64,000 bases of DNA, taken from Aestuariirhabdus litorea. Its GTDB lineage: Bacteria; Pseudomonadota; Gammaproteobacteria; Pseudomonadales; Aestuariirhabdaceae. Every line of letters begins with the position of its first letter. Position 1 is the first letter of the stretch. The notes below the pieces were generated by a model. That model did no database searches and was not told the origin of the DNA. It was given only the letters and a program-made list of their open reading frames with translations. The stretch lies in NCBI RefSeq assembly GCF_003864255.1, contig NZ_QWEZ01000002.1:1-64000 (forward strand). Direction: 5' to 3'. Below, piece by piece: positions 54,398-64,000 of this stretch. Made by a program: the position numbers and the translations under genes.

Positions 54398-55318
54398 ATG
54401 CCCGCGTACGTACTTGGTCACAAAATCCCCGATTCCGACTCCATCTGCTCCGCTATCGCCCTTGCCCACCTAAAAAACAGCATCGGCGAATCGGCGGCCC
54501 CGGCGCGGTTGGGGGAGCTGAATCCCGAGACCGCTTTTATCCTCGACACCTTCGGACTGGAGGCCCCGGCCCTGAAAACCTCCTTCGCCGGCGAATCGGT
54601 CTACATCGTCGACCATTCCGACCGCGCCCAGAGCCCGGACGATCTCAGTGAAGCCACCATCCTCGGTATCGTGGACCACCATAAGCTGGGGGATATCACC
54701 ACCTCGGCACCGCTGGAGTGCTGGATCCGGCCGGTGGGCTGCAGCAACACCATCATCAAGGAGATGTACGACTACTACGGTATCGAAATCCCCAAGGCGA
54801 TTGCCGGCATCATGATGAGCGCTATCCTCAGCGATACCGTGATCTTTAAGTCCCCCACCTGCACCCCCCTCGACATCGCTGCAGTGGAAGCCCTGGCCAC
54901 CATCGCCGGCGTCGAGGACGCCAAGGCCTTTGGGGTTGAGATGTTCAAGGTAAAGTCTAACGTGCAGGGTACCCCGGTACGCGAGCTGGTGATGCGCGAT
55001 TTCAAGGATTTCGATATGGGTGGCAAGCGCGTGGGCATCGGCCAGCTGGAGACCGTGGACCTGTCGGTGTTTGACCCCATCAAGGCCGACCTGCAGGCCG
55101 ATATTGCTCGTCTCAAGGCGGAGGGGGAGCGCCACAGCGTCTGCCTGCTGCTGACCGACATCATGCAGGAGGGATCCGAGCTACTGGTGGTGAGCGATGA
55201 CCTCAGCCTGGTTGAAAACGCCTTCGAGACCGCCCTCGTGGAGGGTCGGGCCTGGCTCGACGGCGTCCTCAGCCGCAAGAAGCAGGTGGTTCCACCGCTG
55301 GAAAAAGCCTTCGCCTGA
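54398..55318 (+). CDS. ppaC: Manganese-dependent inorganic pyrophosphatase (family II)
   Basis: 306 aa. DHH-superfamily enzyme that hydrolyses pyrophosphate. The metal ligands sit in GHKIPDSDS, VDHSD, the DHH motif (VDHHK) and SDTVIFKSPT; the substrate-binding SRKKQVVPPL near the C-terminus is complete. Gammaproteobacteria usually rely on the unrelated family I enzyme, so family II is the less common type here. Confidence 0.94.
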   Translation: MPAYVLGHKIPDSDSICSAIALAHLKNSIGESAAPARLGELNPETAFILDTFGLEAPALKTSFAGESVYIVDHSDRAQSPDDLSEATILGIVDHHKLGDITTSAPLECWIRPVGCSNTIIKEMYDYYGIEIPKAIAGIMMSAILSDTVIFKSPTCTPLDIAAVEALATIAGVEDAKAFGVEMFKVKSNVQGTPVRELVMRDFKDFDMGGKRVGIGQLETVDLSVFDPIKADLQADIARLKAEGERHSVCLLLTDIMQEGSELLVVSDDLSLVENAFETALVEGRAWLDGVLSRKKQVVPPLEKAFA

Positions 55319-55366
55319 TCCCCTCAGGTCCGCCCCGGTCGCCGGGGTTCACCCCGGCGGTCCTAA

Positions 55367-56158
55367 CTACTCCTCGAGCGAATCAAACGCTCCGTGGCGG
55401 CCCGCCCCAGCCGCAAACCGTTCGGCACCGCTCAGCGCCTCCTGAAACACAATGGGGTAGCCCCCTGCCCCCTCATTGGCCAGTGCCGTCGGCAAATCAT
55501 GGTCCCACTGCTGGTAGCTGGAGCGACGATCGGCGTTCATGCACTGCTGGGGAAAAGCGGCGATATCCCGCGCCAGTTGACGAGCTGCTTCCAGCGCCTC
55601 ACCCTCCTCAACCACCCGGTTGGCCAACCCGATCTGCAGGGCCTCATCGGCCTTCACCGGGCGCCCGGTGAGGATCATATCCAGGGCTCGCCCCTGGCCG
55701 ATGATGCGCGGCAGACGCACGGTACCGCCGTCGATCAGTGGCACCCCCCAGCGCCGGCAAAATACCCCGAACACTGCCGAGCGCTCGGCCACTCGCAGGT
55801 CGCACAGCAGGGCCAACTCCAGGCCGCCCGCCACCGCATGACCGGATACTGCTGCAATCACCGGTTTGCTCAGCAGCATCCGGCTCGGCCCCATGGGCCC
55901 CGGACCGGTACCGCTGGGCTCGATCGCGTTGCGCCGCTGCGGGTCACCGAAGGCCTTGAGATCAGCCCCGGCACAGAAGTTCCCACCGGCACCGGCCAGT
56001 ACGGCTACGTGCAGCGTGGGGTCGGCATCAAAGCGCTCGAAGGCGGCACGCAGCGCCGTCGCCGTCGGGCCATCCACGGCGTTGCGTACCTCCGGCCGGT
56101 TAAGAGTGATGGTGCAGACGGCACCCTCGATGTCGAACAGAACGGCAGATGAAGTCAC
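55367..56158 (-). CDS. Enoyl-CoA hydratase/isomerase family protein
   Basis: 263 aa crotonase-fold enzyme. The oxyanion-hole segments GNFCAGADLKAF and SGHAVAGGLELALLCDLRVA are present. In the second, the position of the second catalytic Glu of the classical hydratase is not clearly kept (VFGVFCRRWGVPLIDGG), so its precise reaction (hydratase, isomerase or other) is open. Not in an operon with its neighbours. Confidence 0.85.
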   Translation of the reverse strand: MTSSAVLFDIEGAVCTITLNRPEVRNAVDGPTATALRAAFERFDADPTLHVAVLAGAGGNFCAGADLKAFGDPQRRNAIEPSGTGPGPMGPSRMLLSKPVIAAVSGHAVAGGLELALLCDLRVAERSAVFGVFCRRWGVPLIDGGTVRLPRIIGQGRALDMILTGRPVKADEALQIGLANRVVEEGEALEAARQLARDIAAFPQQCMNADRRSSYQQWDHDLPTALANEGAGGYPIVFQEALSGAERFAAGAGRHGAFDSLEE

Positions 56159-56335
56159 ACAGGCTCCCGGCGGTATGAATTACGAAGGCTGACCGACGCC
56201 CGTGGAGCCTTGTTCTCGCTGCAAGCGTGGTAACCGATGATCGTCATGATAGCGACTGCACGGCGCACATCTCAATACGCAGAGCGGGGGCGACAGCTTA
56301 GGCCAGGTTGTTGACGCCCCTCTGTCCGCAACCAA

Positions 56336-56737
56336 CTACCAGCAGGCTGCGGGGGTTTTGAGGCCCGTATGAGCGAGGGTCAGTGTGGTGCAGCCGGTAT
56401 CATTAACCTGCCCACGGGTTGCCGTTGCCGTCAACACAAAGCAATCACCGTCGGCCGCACAGCCGGTGGTGGCCGCGGTATTGTCCACCGACAGGTTGTA
56501 ATAACCCTCAGCGGAGACGTTACCCCCGATGTCCGCCATCGCGTTGCTGTAGCGATTATTGCGGGTAAAGAAACGCTCCTGCAGGGTAGCGGCGTTGGCC
56601 AGCGCCGCCTTGCCATCCGATCGATTGGATTTGCGAACGCTCTCCTGGTAGTTGGGGATGGCAATGGCGGCAATAACGGCCACGATGGCCACCACGATCA
56701 TCAATTCAATCAGTGAAAAACCTTTTTGTGGTTGCAT
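56336..56737 (-). CDS. pilE: Type IV minor pilin PilE
   Basis: 133 aa. Prepilin cleavage site before F (KGFSLIELMIVVAIVAVIAA; Glu5 present) and a disulfide pair (CTTLTL...AACW), as for PilE-type minor pilins primed at the base of the pilus. It follows pilY1 by 53 bases and ends the minor-pilin operon. Confidence 0.88.
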   Translation of the reverse strand: MQPQKGFSLIELMIVVAIVAVIAAIAIPNYQESVRKSNRSDGKAALANAATLQERFFTRNNRYSNAMADIGGNVSAEGYYNLSVDNTAATTGCAADGDCFVLTATATRGQVNDTGCTTLTLAHTGLKTPAACW

Positions 56738-56790
56738 CTTAAGTCCTTAAACCTGGGCGCCCCTGCCCATAGCAGGGCGCCTCTCTATTA

Positions 56791-59700
56791 CTAAAAAATC
56801 TGCCGCCAGCTGGCTCGACCACCCCGGGAGGTCACGTTGACCAGATCGGTACCGATTTCACCGGTCGACTTCTGGGTAATGATACTGGTGGTTCCGTCCC
56901 CACCCCGGTGGATGAGGGGAGCAGAGGCCAGCCCGGTACCAATATCAAGCCGGTCGACAATCACATTGTTGGTATTGCTGACGTACTCTGTGCTGTTGCC
57001 GAATCCTTGCATCAGCGAAGCCGTCCCGGTGCGGTAGTCCAGCGCATTGATGTAACTGTTACCCTCAATATCACACTGTTCGGCAGGCGGTACATATTCG
57101 GTAAAATACAGGGTTTCAAACAGCCGCTCGGACGCACTCAGGTTACGGCCGCTGGGTAGGCTGTTGTTATGCTCCAGATTGCGTTTCCAGCCAGACCAGT
57201 TATTCATCTCCCGGATGAGGGAGGCCATATTGGTCAGGGTGGACCCATTAATCACCACATCCTGCAGCGAACCGCTGCTTATATCCTTGATCGAGCTATC
57301 GGTGAACACCGCTATAGAGCTGTTGTCACTGATCTCACTCATGGGCACTGAGGCGTAGGTGCGCACGCCGGTCGTGGCATCCAGAGGCTCCTTCACACCA
57401 TAGTAGCTCTGCTGTTCGATATTGCGGTTGTCGCTGGTCACCAGTAGGCGGCCGGTGCCGGCATAGATCCAGTTGCGCTTGAGGGTATCAACCAGAGTGT
57501 AGGGCTCCGCCACGATCGGTTGCCCGGTCTCCAGCAGGGTTGAAATGCCCGAGCCGGTGGTGACCCCATTGGAATCCCAGCTCAGCACCCAGCGTTTGAG
57601 GTTACCCGACACGCTATTGCCGCCACTGAGATCGACGTTACTGGTGCCAAAGTAAACCACATCGTCGATGTTGTCATCGTTCCAGTCCACCGCGGTGAGG
57701 TCGCCAAGATAACTGCTGCCGAGCGCGCTGTCACCCGCTGCGGAGGCCACACCCACCGCCGTCAGACCGCTGGCAAATTGACCGGTGGCCAGATCAAAGA
57801 GAAAGAGTTTACCAGTCTGGTTGCTGGCCGCCGAGGCGAGGTCAGTCGGGCCGGAGCCCAGCGCCAGATACCACTTATTGAGTACCGGCGGCTGGCTCCA
57901 GTCCGGTGCATTGAGTGCGTCCACTGCGGGTACCCGTGCCTTGACCAGGGTCGGTTTGCTGGTGGTATAACCGAGCTCAGGGTGGGTAATTTCCGCCAGC
58001 AGGGTCGGTGGCGACTCGGGGTCGGTCACATCAAAGACCAGATAGCCAGAGCTCAGGACTTCACTGGTACCGCCAACGGTCACGCTCTGGGCTCCACCAC
58101 CGAACCGCATACCCACCACCAGAATCGTACCCCAGCCATTGGGATGGGTGGTGGAGGGGGTAAAGATGTTAGCGTCAAAGCTGATCGGCTCGCCATCCAC
58201 ATAGTAGACATGGGGGTAATTGCGCTCGGCCAGCCATCGAAGATGAGGCAGTACCTGCTTGGGCACGTAGCCCCAGACTTCCGCCCCAAGTTCATGGGCC
58301 GTTTCCGAGGTTCTTACCTTGTCGAAGCCCTGGGTATTTGAGTTCCAGAAGCCGCCATTGAAGGCGTGTAACATACCGTCATTGGCGCCCACGTAGATCA
58401 TCTGGCGGCGATCCTTATAGGTGTTCCAGTACTCCGTGAAGGTCGGGTCCTGACGGGTGATGTTGTAGTTGCCTTCGGGCGGCCCCACGATCTCGGGGGT
58501 CGAATGAATAACATCGCCCAGGCGCCAGACCTTGGCCGTTCCGCTAGAATCCATCACGATGGTACGGCTGCGGAAGTTGGGATTACTGTCATCGCCCCGA
58601 ATGTAGTTCACTAACTGAGTCGCTTCCGACGCACTGGGGACCGCCAGATACTCATAAAAACTGCTCATGGTGGACGCGGTGAAGTCCACCAGTTCATCCG
58701 CTCCGTCGCCGTCCGTATCCAGCGAGGTCAGCAGATGGCGCAACGTATTGGCTGCGTTGTAGCCGCGCTGGGTGGCCGCGTTGCCATTACTCATTTTGGC
58801 CAGCTCAAGTCGCGCATCCCAAATGGGCTTCAGCTCAGAGATATCCCGCGGTGAACCGGTCGGGCTCAGGGTCTGGTCGGTATTGACCACATAGCGCTGC
58901 AGCAGGGTGCGATCCACCGAGGCATCAAAGTAGATATTAATGGCGTAGTCGGAGGAGTCCAGACGCTTGTTGCCATTGCTGTCCTCGCGAATACGGCCAC
59001 GACCATCGATAAAGAGGGAGTGCATGTAACCGGCCCAGGTCACCGCCTGGTTCCCCTTGTTAACCCGTGGCTGGTACAGCGCCTGGTAGATGGCCCCGAC
59101 ACCGGTATTGGAGCTGGAGACCACCGCGGCGTTGGTTCCCGAAGAGGTGCGACTGATGATGCTGTCAAACACTTCGCTCAACTGGCTTTTCAGGCGCGCC
59201 GGGTTGCTGGCAAAGAAGTAGTTATCCGGCTCTCCATCGGGCACAAACTCACCAGTGAGGTTATTCTTCGCATCCCACTCCCGGTTATCGCCCGAACTGT
59301 GGTTGGGGGTGTTGTCACCATCCAGGTCATTGAAACCGCCGTACTTGGCGGTATACCAAAGCGGGCTCTTGAGCAACACGGCGGTGGTTCGGCCCGCGGT
59401 AAACACCGTATCGATGGGGGAGGGCTGGTTGCCGAGGTTAACCTCCTCTCCGGGGAAGGCACTGAAGTTCTGCCCCCCTGGGCGCAGCAGCCAGTTGCCG
59501 TTGCTGTTCCCCGTATTGAGGCCGTCACGGGTCGATCCGGAGACCGCGTAGGTGAAGCGCATGCTATTGCCGGCAAATGCATAGATGAGGCCGTTGGTAA
59601 AACGCACCTCGTTAGCCCTGACTTGGTTAGAACCGCAGGTGGCTCCCACGCAATAGTCGATGGTTTGCACCCCGTCGATATCGTAGTCATTGCCCCACAG

Positions 59701-61560
59701 CGAGTCCTCCCAGTAAAACCGCAGGGTGCCCTGGGTCGACGTACTGCCATCAACAATCTCTACGTTGGTCAGGCTGCATCCCTGCCAATTACTATCGCCG
59801 AGGTCACTACTTACCTTGTTGGACTCGCAGGCTGGTAAAATGCTGATCATGCCGCCATCAACCTGGAACTCGAAGCTGGGCAGCGTCTCATTCATCTGCA
59901 TGGCGTAGGTGGTAATGTTTTGCTGGTCGGGCAGTGCATTTCTCAGGTCAGCAATGCGGGAGTAGTAGGCCAGGCCAGCCGAATCATACCCGCCCTTGAG
60001 CATGGGCACTTCGGGGCAGACCCCGTCGATACCCGACAGCTGGGTTACCGTCTGTGCGACACAGTTGCCGTTGCCATTGTTGGCGATGTACTCACCGCTG
60101 AAGCTACCGCCCATCTCAATGTTACCGACCCGGTCGGTCAGGGCCTGCACATCGGCCGTACCGCTCAACCCCTCTACATCGGCTGCCGAGGCAAGCTGGT
60201 CGCGGTCGAAGGAGTTCATTCCGGAAGCCAGCATAATGATGGCGCAACTGGCACAGGCGTTGGTGCTGTTCAGCGGATCGATCCAGTTGCTTTCCCGGGT
60301 CAAGCCCGTGACATAGTCATCATCGTTGGCGGTATCGAAGGTCGTGGTCGCTACCTGGGCACCGGAGAAGTAGCGCAGCGCCTCAAGGTAGATTTCGGCA
60401 ACCGGGTTACCCCAGTTGCTGCACTTATAATCCCCCCTGAGGTATTGGTCGACGCTGACACTGTGGGTGCCACAATCGGTATAACGGTGGGTGCTGTGGT
60501 CATATTTGGCGATGCGAAAACGATCGATGGTGTTGATAATGCCGTTGACCGTATTGAAACGGCCCGATACGGCATCCACCTCATCGTCGGTGGGGTCGGT
60601 ATTGCCGCCGATCAGGCCGATATTCTTGCGCAACACCCCGCCGGCATCCCGTTTGTCGTAACTGCCGGAGATCAGGCCAAAGCGGATGTTGCCCTGCTCA
60701 CCGTAGTTCTGCAGTAAACCCACGGGCTTGTGGTTTCCGTTACTGTAGGTCTGGCACTCGTCCGACGTCGCCGCATCCAGGCTGGCTTCACAACGCACCA
60801 CCCTCACATAGGCTTCCATCAGCTTATTGGTAGCCTCAGGGGGCGAAGATAGCCCATTATCCCAGGCGCACTGAAAGGACTCACTGGAGGCCCAGCGCGG
60901 CCAATCACCACTGGCGACGCGCATCAAGGGGGCACTGGTGGTGGAGGTGGAGAGACTGCACAGGCTGACGGCGCTGGTATATGGGGTCAGCTGGCCAATA
61001 TCGGACCCCTGATAGACCTTGCCAAAGGCATGCACATCTTCGGGCAGATAGGCCCGCTCCAGCACCGTTTTGCCATCGATATCCGTGCTGCGCTTGCCGC
61101 CATAGAGCACCTTGCGAATCAGGTCGATGCGACTCATGCTTGCCCAGTTGAGGAAGTTACCACTCCACAGCCGTTGCCCTGAGAGGGAGCTGCAATAGTG
61201 GTTAGAGCCGTCGCTGATCCCGTCTACGGCTTTGATGGGGGAAAACTCCCCACTGCCATAGCTGTAGCACCAGTCGCTGTCGAAATAGCCGTAGTAATCG
61301 AAGCTGTCGGTGTAAGTGGTGTTCAGCTGCCCATCCGCATCCAGGTCGGTGTAGTCGCTGTAAGCCCGCTTGAACAACTCGTGGTCGACCGACATCCCGA
61401 GCATCACCAATGGTACGCTGCTGCGGGTCAACAGGGGGGGGGTTGCGGAAAAGTCATCGGATGTCGCCACACTGGCGTCGATAGCCGCATTGCTCTGGGT
61501 GGATGCCAGCAGGAGCACCAGCGCACCAAGGGTTTTGTAGATCACAGGTTGTTGGCTCAT
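56791..61560 (-). CDS. pilY1: PilY1-type pilus tip adhesin / assembly factor
   Basis: 1589 aa. Signal peptide (ending STQSNA), a long N-terminal region of unclear fold, and a C-terminal PilY1 beta-propeller (about 980-1500) with YVGANDGMLHAF and a calcium-loop-like DWNDDNIDD (about residue 1293). Another Asp-rich loop, DLDADGQLN, lies near residue 60. In P. aeruginosa PilY1 sits at the pilus tip, promotes extension, and signals surface contact. The ATG at 61560 has AGGAG seven bases upstream; the frame is open further but overlaps pilX. It is much larger than P. aeruginosa PilY1 (about 1160). Confidence 0.92.
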   Translation of the reverse strand: MSQQPVIYKTLGALVLLLASTQSNAAIDASVATSDDFSATPPLLTRSSVPLVMLGMSVDHELFKRAYSDYTDLDADGQLNTTYTDSFDYYGYFDSDWCYSYGSGEFSPIKAVDGISDGSNHYCSSLSGQRLWSGNFLNWASMSRIDLIRKVLYGGKRSTDIDGKTVLERAYLPEDVHAFGKVYQGSDIGQLTPYTSAVSLCSLSTSTTSAPLMRVASGDWPRWASSESFQCAWDNGLSSPPEATNKLMEAYVRVVRCEASLDAATSDECQTYSNGNHKPVGLLQNYGEQGNIRFGLISGSYDKRDAGGVLRKNIGLIGGNTDPTDDEVDAVSGRFNTVNGIINTIDRFRIAKYDHSTHRYTDCGTHSVSVDQYLRGDYKCSNWGNPVAEIYLEALRYFSGAQVATTTFDTANDDDYVTGLTRESNWIDPLNSTNACASCAIIMLASGMNSFDRDQLASAADVEGLSGTADVQALTDRVGNIEMGGSFSGEYIANNGNGNCVAQTVTQLSGIDGVCPEVPMLKGGYDSAGLAYYSRIADLRNALPDQQNITTYAMQMNETLPSFEFQVDGGMISILPACESNKVSSDLGDSNWQGCSLTNVEIVDGSTSTQGTLRFYWEDSLWGNDYDIDGVQTIDYCVGATCGSNQVRANEVRFTNGLIYAFAGNSMRFTYAVSGSTRDGLNTGNSNGNWLLRPGGQNFSAFPGEEVNLGNQPSPIDTVFTAGRTTAVLLKSPLWYTAKYGGFNDLDGDNTPNHSSGDNREWDAKNNLTGEFVPDGEPDNYFFASNPARLKSQLSEVFDSIISRTSSGTNAAVVSSSNTGVGAIYQALYQPRVNKGNQAVTWAGYMHSLFIDGRGRIREDSNGNKRLDSSDYAINIYFDASVDRTLLQRYVVNTDQTLSPTGSPRDISELKPIWDARLELAKMSNGNAATQRGYNAANTLRHLLTSLDTDGDGADELVDFTASTMSSFYEYLAVPSASEATQLVNYIRGDDSNPNFRSRTIVMDSSGTAKVWRLGDVIHSTPEIVGPPEGNYNITRQDPTFTEYWNTYKDRRQMIYVGANDGMLHAFNGGFWNSNTQGFDKVRTSETAHELGAEVWGYVPKQVLPHLRWLAERNYPHVYYVDGEPISFDANIFTPSTTHPNGWGTILVVGMRFGGGAQSVTVGGTSEVLSSGYLVFDVTDPESPPTLLAEITHPELGYTTSKPTLVKARVPAVDALNAPDWSQPPVLNKWYLALGSGPTDLASAASNQTGKLFLFDLATGQFASGLTAVGVASAAGDSALGSSYLGDLTAVDWNDDNIDDVVYFGTSNVDLSGGNSVSGNLKRWVLSWDSNGVTTGSGISTLLETGQPIVAEPYTLVDTLKRNWIYAGTGRLLVTSDNRNIEQQSYYGVKEPLDATTGVRTYASVPMSEISDNSSIAVFTDSSIKDISSGSLQDVVINGSTLTNMASLIREMNNWSGWKRNLEHNNSLPSGRNLSASERLFETLYFTEYVPPAEQCDIEGNSYINALDYRTGTASLMQGFGNSTEYVSNTNNVIVDRLDIGTGLASAPLIHRGGDGTTSIITQKSTGEIGTDLVNVTSRGGRASWRQIF

Positions 61561-61570
61561 GATGACTCTC

Positions 61571-62215
61571 CTAATCCTTACGAACCGTGCTTTGCAGCAT
61601 GGCTCGATTCGTGTCCCGACCACCGGTACCCAGCGCCGTAATTCGATACAGTTCGGACCACTGCGCGGCATCGTTCGGATAGGGCTGCGGTGCCGGAGCT
61701 TCCGGGTCCTTTTGGGTAAAACAGCGGAACTCAACAATGTACTTGGCCGGCGAGCTCACCCCGGAGAGGGTGGTGCCCACGGTGCGGTGGAGGTTAGCAT
61801 CCTCCCAGACATTGACGTAGTTGCCTGAACCATCGTGGGCAGCGGCGTCGGTCAGTTCATTTCCGGTGGCCGGATCGACTACCCAGGGGTGGTTTTCGGT
61901 GGTACGCAGCGAGCAACCACTGCTGATCGCCCCCGTCAGGCACAGTCCTCCATCGCAGCCGCTATCAAAACAGAGTGCATTGCCGGTACATCCGGCACGC
62001 AGGTGCACCTCGCGGTCGAAGTCGGTGCTCAGTACCCAGTCCTCGGCTTCGGTCAGGGCCGCCTCCGCGGCCTGGAAAGCCAGGTTGTTGTCCTGGTAGT
62101 TTCCGGACATACGCTCCTCCAGCGCCGTCGACTGCATGCCGCGGATCCCCACCATGGTCAGGATCAGGAGAAGGATCAGGCTGATGGCCAATACACTGCC
62201 ACGTTGCTTTTTCAC
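61571..62215 (-). CDS. pilX: Type IV pilus assembly protein PilX
   Basis: 214 aa. N-terminal pilin-like helix QRGSVLAISLILLLILTMVG after a short basic leader, with the AALTEAEDWV block typical of PilX. GTG start with GGGGA seven bases upstream, four bases after the pilW stop. A component of the minor-pilin priming complex with pilV, pilW and fimU. Confidence 0.87.
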   Translation of the reverse strand: MKKQRGSVLAISLILLLILTMVGIRGMQSTALEERMSGNYQDNNLAFQAAEAALTEAEDWVLSTDFDREVHLRAGCTGNALCFDSGCDGGLCLTGAISSGCSLRTTENHPWVVDPATGNELTDAAAHDGSGNYVNVWEDANLHRTVGTTLSGVSSPAKYIVEFRCFTQKDPEAPAPQPYPNDAAQWSELYRITALGTGGRDTNRAMLQSTVRKD

Positions 62216-62219
62216 GCAA

Positions 62220-63260
62220 TTATCCCCGGTTACGAATCTGTACGGTGGTCGTAAAGCGCTGGCGGAGGTAGTCCCCCTCGAAGCGCTCGATACTGCGAAC
62301 ATCGAGAATCAGGCGCACGGCCACCACCATGGGCCAGTCCGACTCATCCACTTCGGTGGCCAATAGATACTGGTTAGCTACTGCGTCCAGGTCGGTATCT
62401 AGGCCATACAAAACCCTCAGTCCCTCTACACCCGGCACCAGCTCCTCGGCGCTGGTCTCATTTACCCGCAACCGGTAGAGGGCGGGTGTTGAAGCATCGG
62501 CCCCTGAGTTGCGAATAAAATAGGTGGATGACTCAACTGCCAACACGCTGGAGCCCGGCCCATATTGCTTGGCCTCAGCCGATCCGGAGACACAGGTAAA
62601 CTCACCGCCGAGGAACTTGGTACAGTTTTCCACGGGGTTGGTACCGGTATTGTGCACAATGGTGGTTGCGTTATTGCTGTTATTGGTGGGGCCGGACATG
62701 GCAAACACACCGATCTGCGAGCAATCCTCGCTGGCCATGATCATGATGGTGCCCGGCTTATAGGAGTGGGTCTGGTCGAAATGGATGGTGGCCGCATTGG
62801 GATTGTGGGCGGTCACGGTCAACCCCTCACCACCGCCGACATTGTGGGCCTGGAAGGCATCGGTGCCGGGCCAGGCATCGTTGAGTATGGCGGGGTAGTC
62901 ACTGACCGGGATGACATCCACCCCACGGGCCGGGTAACCATCCCCTGCTTTATCAAGGTGAAAGCCGACAATTCCCTGCTGGAACATCGCCCCCTCTCCG
63001 GAGGGGTCATCCACACTGTTGGCTATTTTGGTGGCACTGCCACAGCCACCGTAGCCCACCATGCGCAGGTCTTCGGTCATCTCATGCAGGGCGAAGCGGG
63101 CGCTCTCCTGAATGCCCTCCTGCTCTCGCTGCATCAGGTAGGTGCCTTTGTTGGCGATAAAGATCTGCACCACCCCCGCCATCAGGATCAGACCGATCGC
63201 CATGGCCACCAGCAACTCCACCAGGGAGAAGCCTCTAATCCCCTTGGACCCGTTCATCAT
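62220..63260 (-). CDS. pilW: Type IV pilus minor pilin PilW
   Basis: 346 aa. Prepilin motif GFSLVELLVAMAIG (Glu5), then the PilW landmarks QESARFALHEMTEDLRMVGYGGC. Overlaps the pilV stop by four bases. Two adjacent ATG codons (63260, 63257) are possible starts. Confidence 0.9.
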   Translation of the reverse strand: MMNGSKGIRGFSLVELLVAMAIGLILMAGVVQIFIANKGTYLMQREQEGIQESARFALHEMTEDLRMVGYGGCGSATKIANSVDDPSGEGAMFQQGIVGFHLDKAGDGYPARGVDVIPVSDYPAILNDAWPGTDAFQAHNVGGGEGLTVTAHNPNAATIHFDQTHSYKPGTIMIMASEDCSQIGVFAMSGPTNNSNNATTIVHNTGTNPVENCTKFLGGEFTCVSGSAEAKQYGPGSSVLAVESSTYFIRNSGADASTPALYRLRVNETSAEELVPGVEGLRVLYGLDTDLDAVANQYLLATEVDESDWPMVVAVRLILDVRSIERFEGDYLRQRFTTTVQIRNRG

Positions 63261-63721
63261 AACAGCGCCTCCACCGTTTCCGTGGCCAGGGTCTGGGCCG
63301 CCTGACCGCGGCTCTCATCCCACTGCACGGTGACCGTTACCCGACCGCCCGCAACCGACACGGTGCCATCCCCCTTGGGCAGCTGGGACTGCAACAGGAA
63401 CAGCCACTGCTGCTTGTCGTAGGTGGCCAGCGTGGCAGTATTGCAGGCAGCCGCTTCGCAGGTATCCACATCACTGCCGCTATCGCCGATAGCGATATCA
63501 TAGCCACCACCCTGGGCTACCGTTGGGTTGGCCCTGATGCGGTCGATAATGTCGTAAGCGAGGACACTGGCCTGGGTGCGCACGTAGGCGGAGTGACCCA
63601 ACCGCAGCGCGTTGGCCTGCAGCGCTGCCATACCCAGAAAGCCAACCGCAAGGATCAGCAGGGTGACCAGGATTTCGATCAGGCCCACACCGGCCTGCTT
63701 GCGGGGAAATGAACTCAACAT
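63257..63721 (-). CDS. pilV: Type IV pilus modification protein PilV
   Basis: 154 aa. The leader and GVGLIEILVTLLILAVGFLG helix with Glu5, then ALRLGHSAYVRTQASVLAYD, match PilV. A CEAAAC cysteine pair lies in the globular part. It overlaps the upstream FimT/FimU gene. Confidence 0.9.
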   Translation of the reverse strand: MLSSFPRKQAGVGLIEILVTLLILAVGFLGMAALQANALRLGHSAYVRTQASVLAYDIIDRIRANPTVAQGGGYDIAIGDSGSDVDTCEAAACNTATLATYDKQQWLFLLQSQLPKGDGTVSVAGGRVTVTVQWDESRGQAAQTLATETVEALL

Positions 63722-64000
63722 GCCAACGCCCCCCCGTTCACTGTTTTTTCCGAGCGCCGCACCCGCCCGGTATTGGTCACCGTGACGGACTTTGCGTACA
63801 CCAGACTGGCGTCGTCGTCACACAGAGTGAAGGTACCGGTAACCGAGGTGAAGCCCTGGTTGTTGTATACCAGGCTGCCGCCGCTACTCCAGGACAGTGT
63901 TGCCCCGGTCAGCGCGCTGCGGACCCTCAGGGCCTGTTCACCGGCGTCCAGGGTGCCATTGGCGTTGGCGTCCTCAAACACGATCCAGCCGCTACTCCAG
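63715..64000 (-). CDS. GspH/FimT-family minor pilin, cut by the right edge
   Basis: Only the C-terminal 95 or so codons are in the window; the frame is open to the edge (the last-but-one codons encode WSSGWIVFEDANANGTLD). W-I-V-F-x-D-x-N-x-N-G is the GspH/FimT/FimU signature. By position it is FimU or FimT, the first gene of this operon. The start lies beyond 64000. Confidence 0.85.
   Translation of the reverse strand, partial: WSSGWIVFEDANANGTLDAGEQALRVRSALTGATLSWSSGGSLVYNNQGFTSVTGTFTLCDDDASLVYAKSVTVTNTGRVRRSEKTVNGGALAC

Overview
The window is chromosomal DNA from a GC-rich gammaproteobacterium. Gene content and order point to the Pseudomonadales/Oceanospirillales side. From memory of the Pseudomonas aeruginosa map, much of the core follows the PA4690-PA4733 order: rRNA operon - pssA - ilv genes - ponB/mrcB - kinase - tfoX - cbpA - PrrF RNA - chaN/phuW - dksA - gluQ - cbrXAB - crcZ - pcnB - folK - panBC - pgi - acs. 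Small differences from Pseudomonas are class II ilvC with ilvY, sfsA beside chaN, and no panD between panC and pgi. I could not run searches, so the genus is not assigned.

Left core (1-32000). A strong rRNA-type promoter leaves the window leftward, so an rRNA operon probably lies just outside. It is followed by phospholipid and branched-chain amino acid synthesis (pssA, ilvY/ilvC, ilvIH), envelope genes (PBP1B, a TPR lipoprotein), and a cAMP-binding protein. Next comes a Fur-box-controlled small RNA of the PrrF type, beside a ChaN-type iron/heme lipoprotein. The CbrXAB carbon/nitrogen two-component system follows; the gap after cbrB carries paired TGTTAC/GTAACA sites, a sigma54 promoter and an A-rich CrcZ-type Hfq-sequestering RNA. 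Then come pcnB, folK, a deoxynucleoside kinase, panBC, pgi (apparently starting at CTG), acs (with a possible Hfq/Crc site before its start) and a 7TM-DISM GGDEF protein.

Accessory region (about 32100-49700). It starts right after a tRNA-Ile2(CAU) gene, looks AT-richer, and is full of broken genes. It holds a LysR/oxidoreductase/DJ-1 group, a dioxygenase-nitrilase-GFA group, two orphan lipoproteins, a broken EamA transporter and marC. It also holds a six-gene import and catabolic operon (amino-acid type ABC transporter, ureidoglycolate lyase-like protein, class V aminotransferase-fold enzyme, dihydropyrimidinase) with a divergent FadR/GntR regulator and a tandem-repeat operator over the promoter. 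A small secreted protein family of unknown function occurs three times here, once intact and twice as remnants; two of these copies and a duplicated marC end bracket the operon.

Right core (49700-64000). A LysR regulator faces mmsA. An MFS transporter with an unusual helical-repeat tail, a manganese-dependent pyrophosphatase and an enoyl-CoA hydratase follow. The window ends in the type IV pilus minor-pilin operon fimT/U-pilV-pilW-pilX-pilY1-pilE, cut by the right edge.
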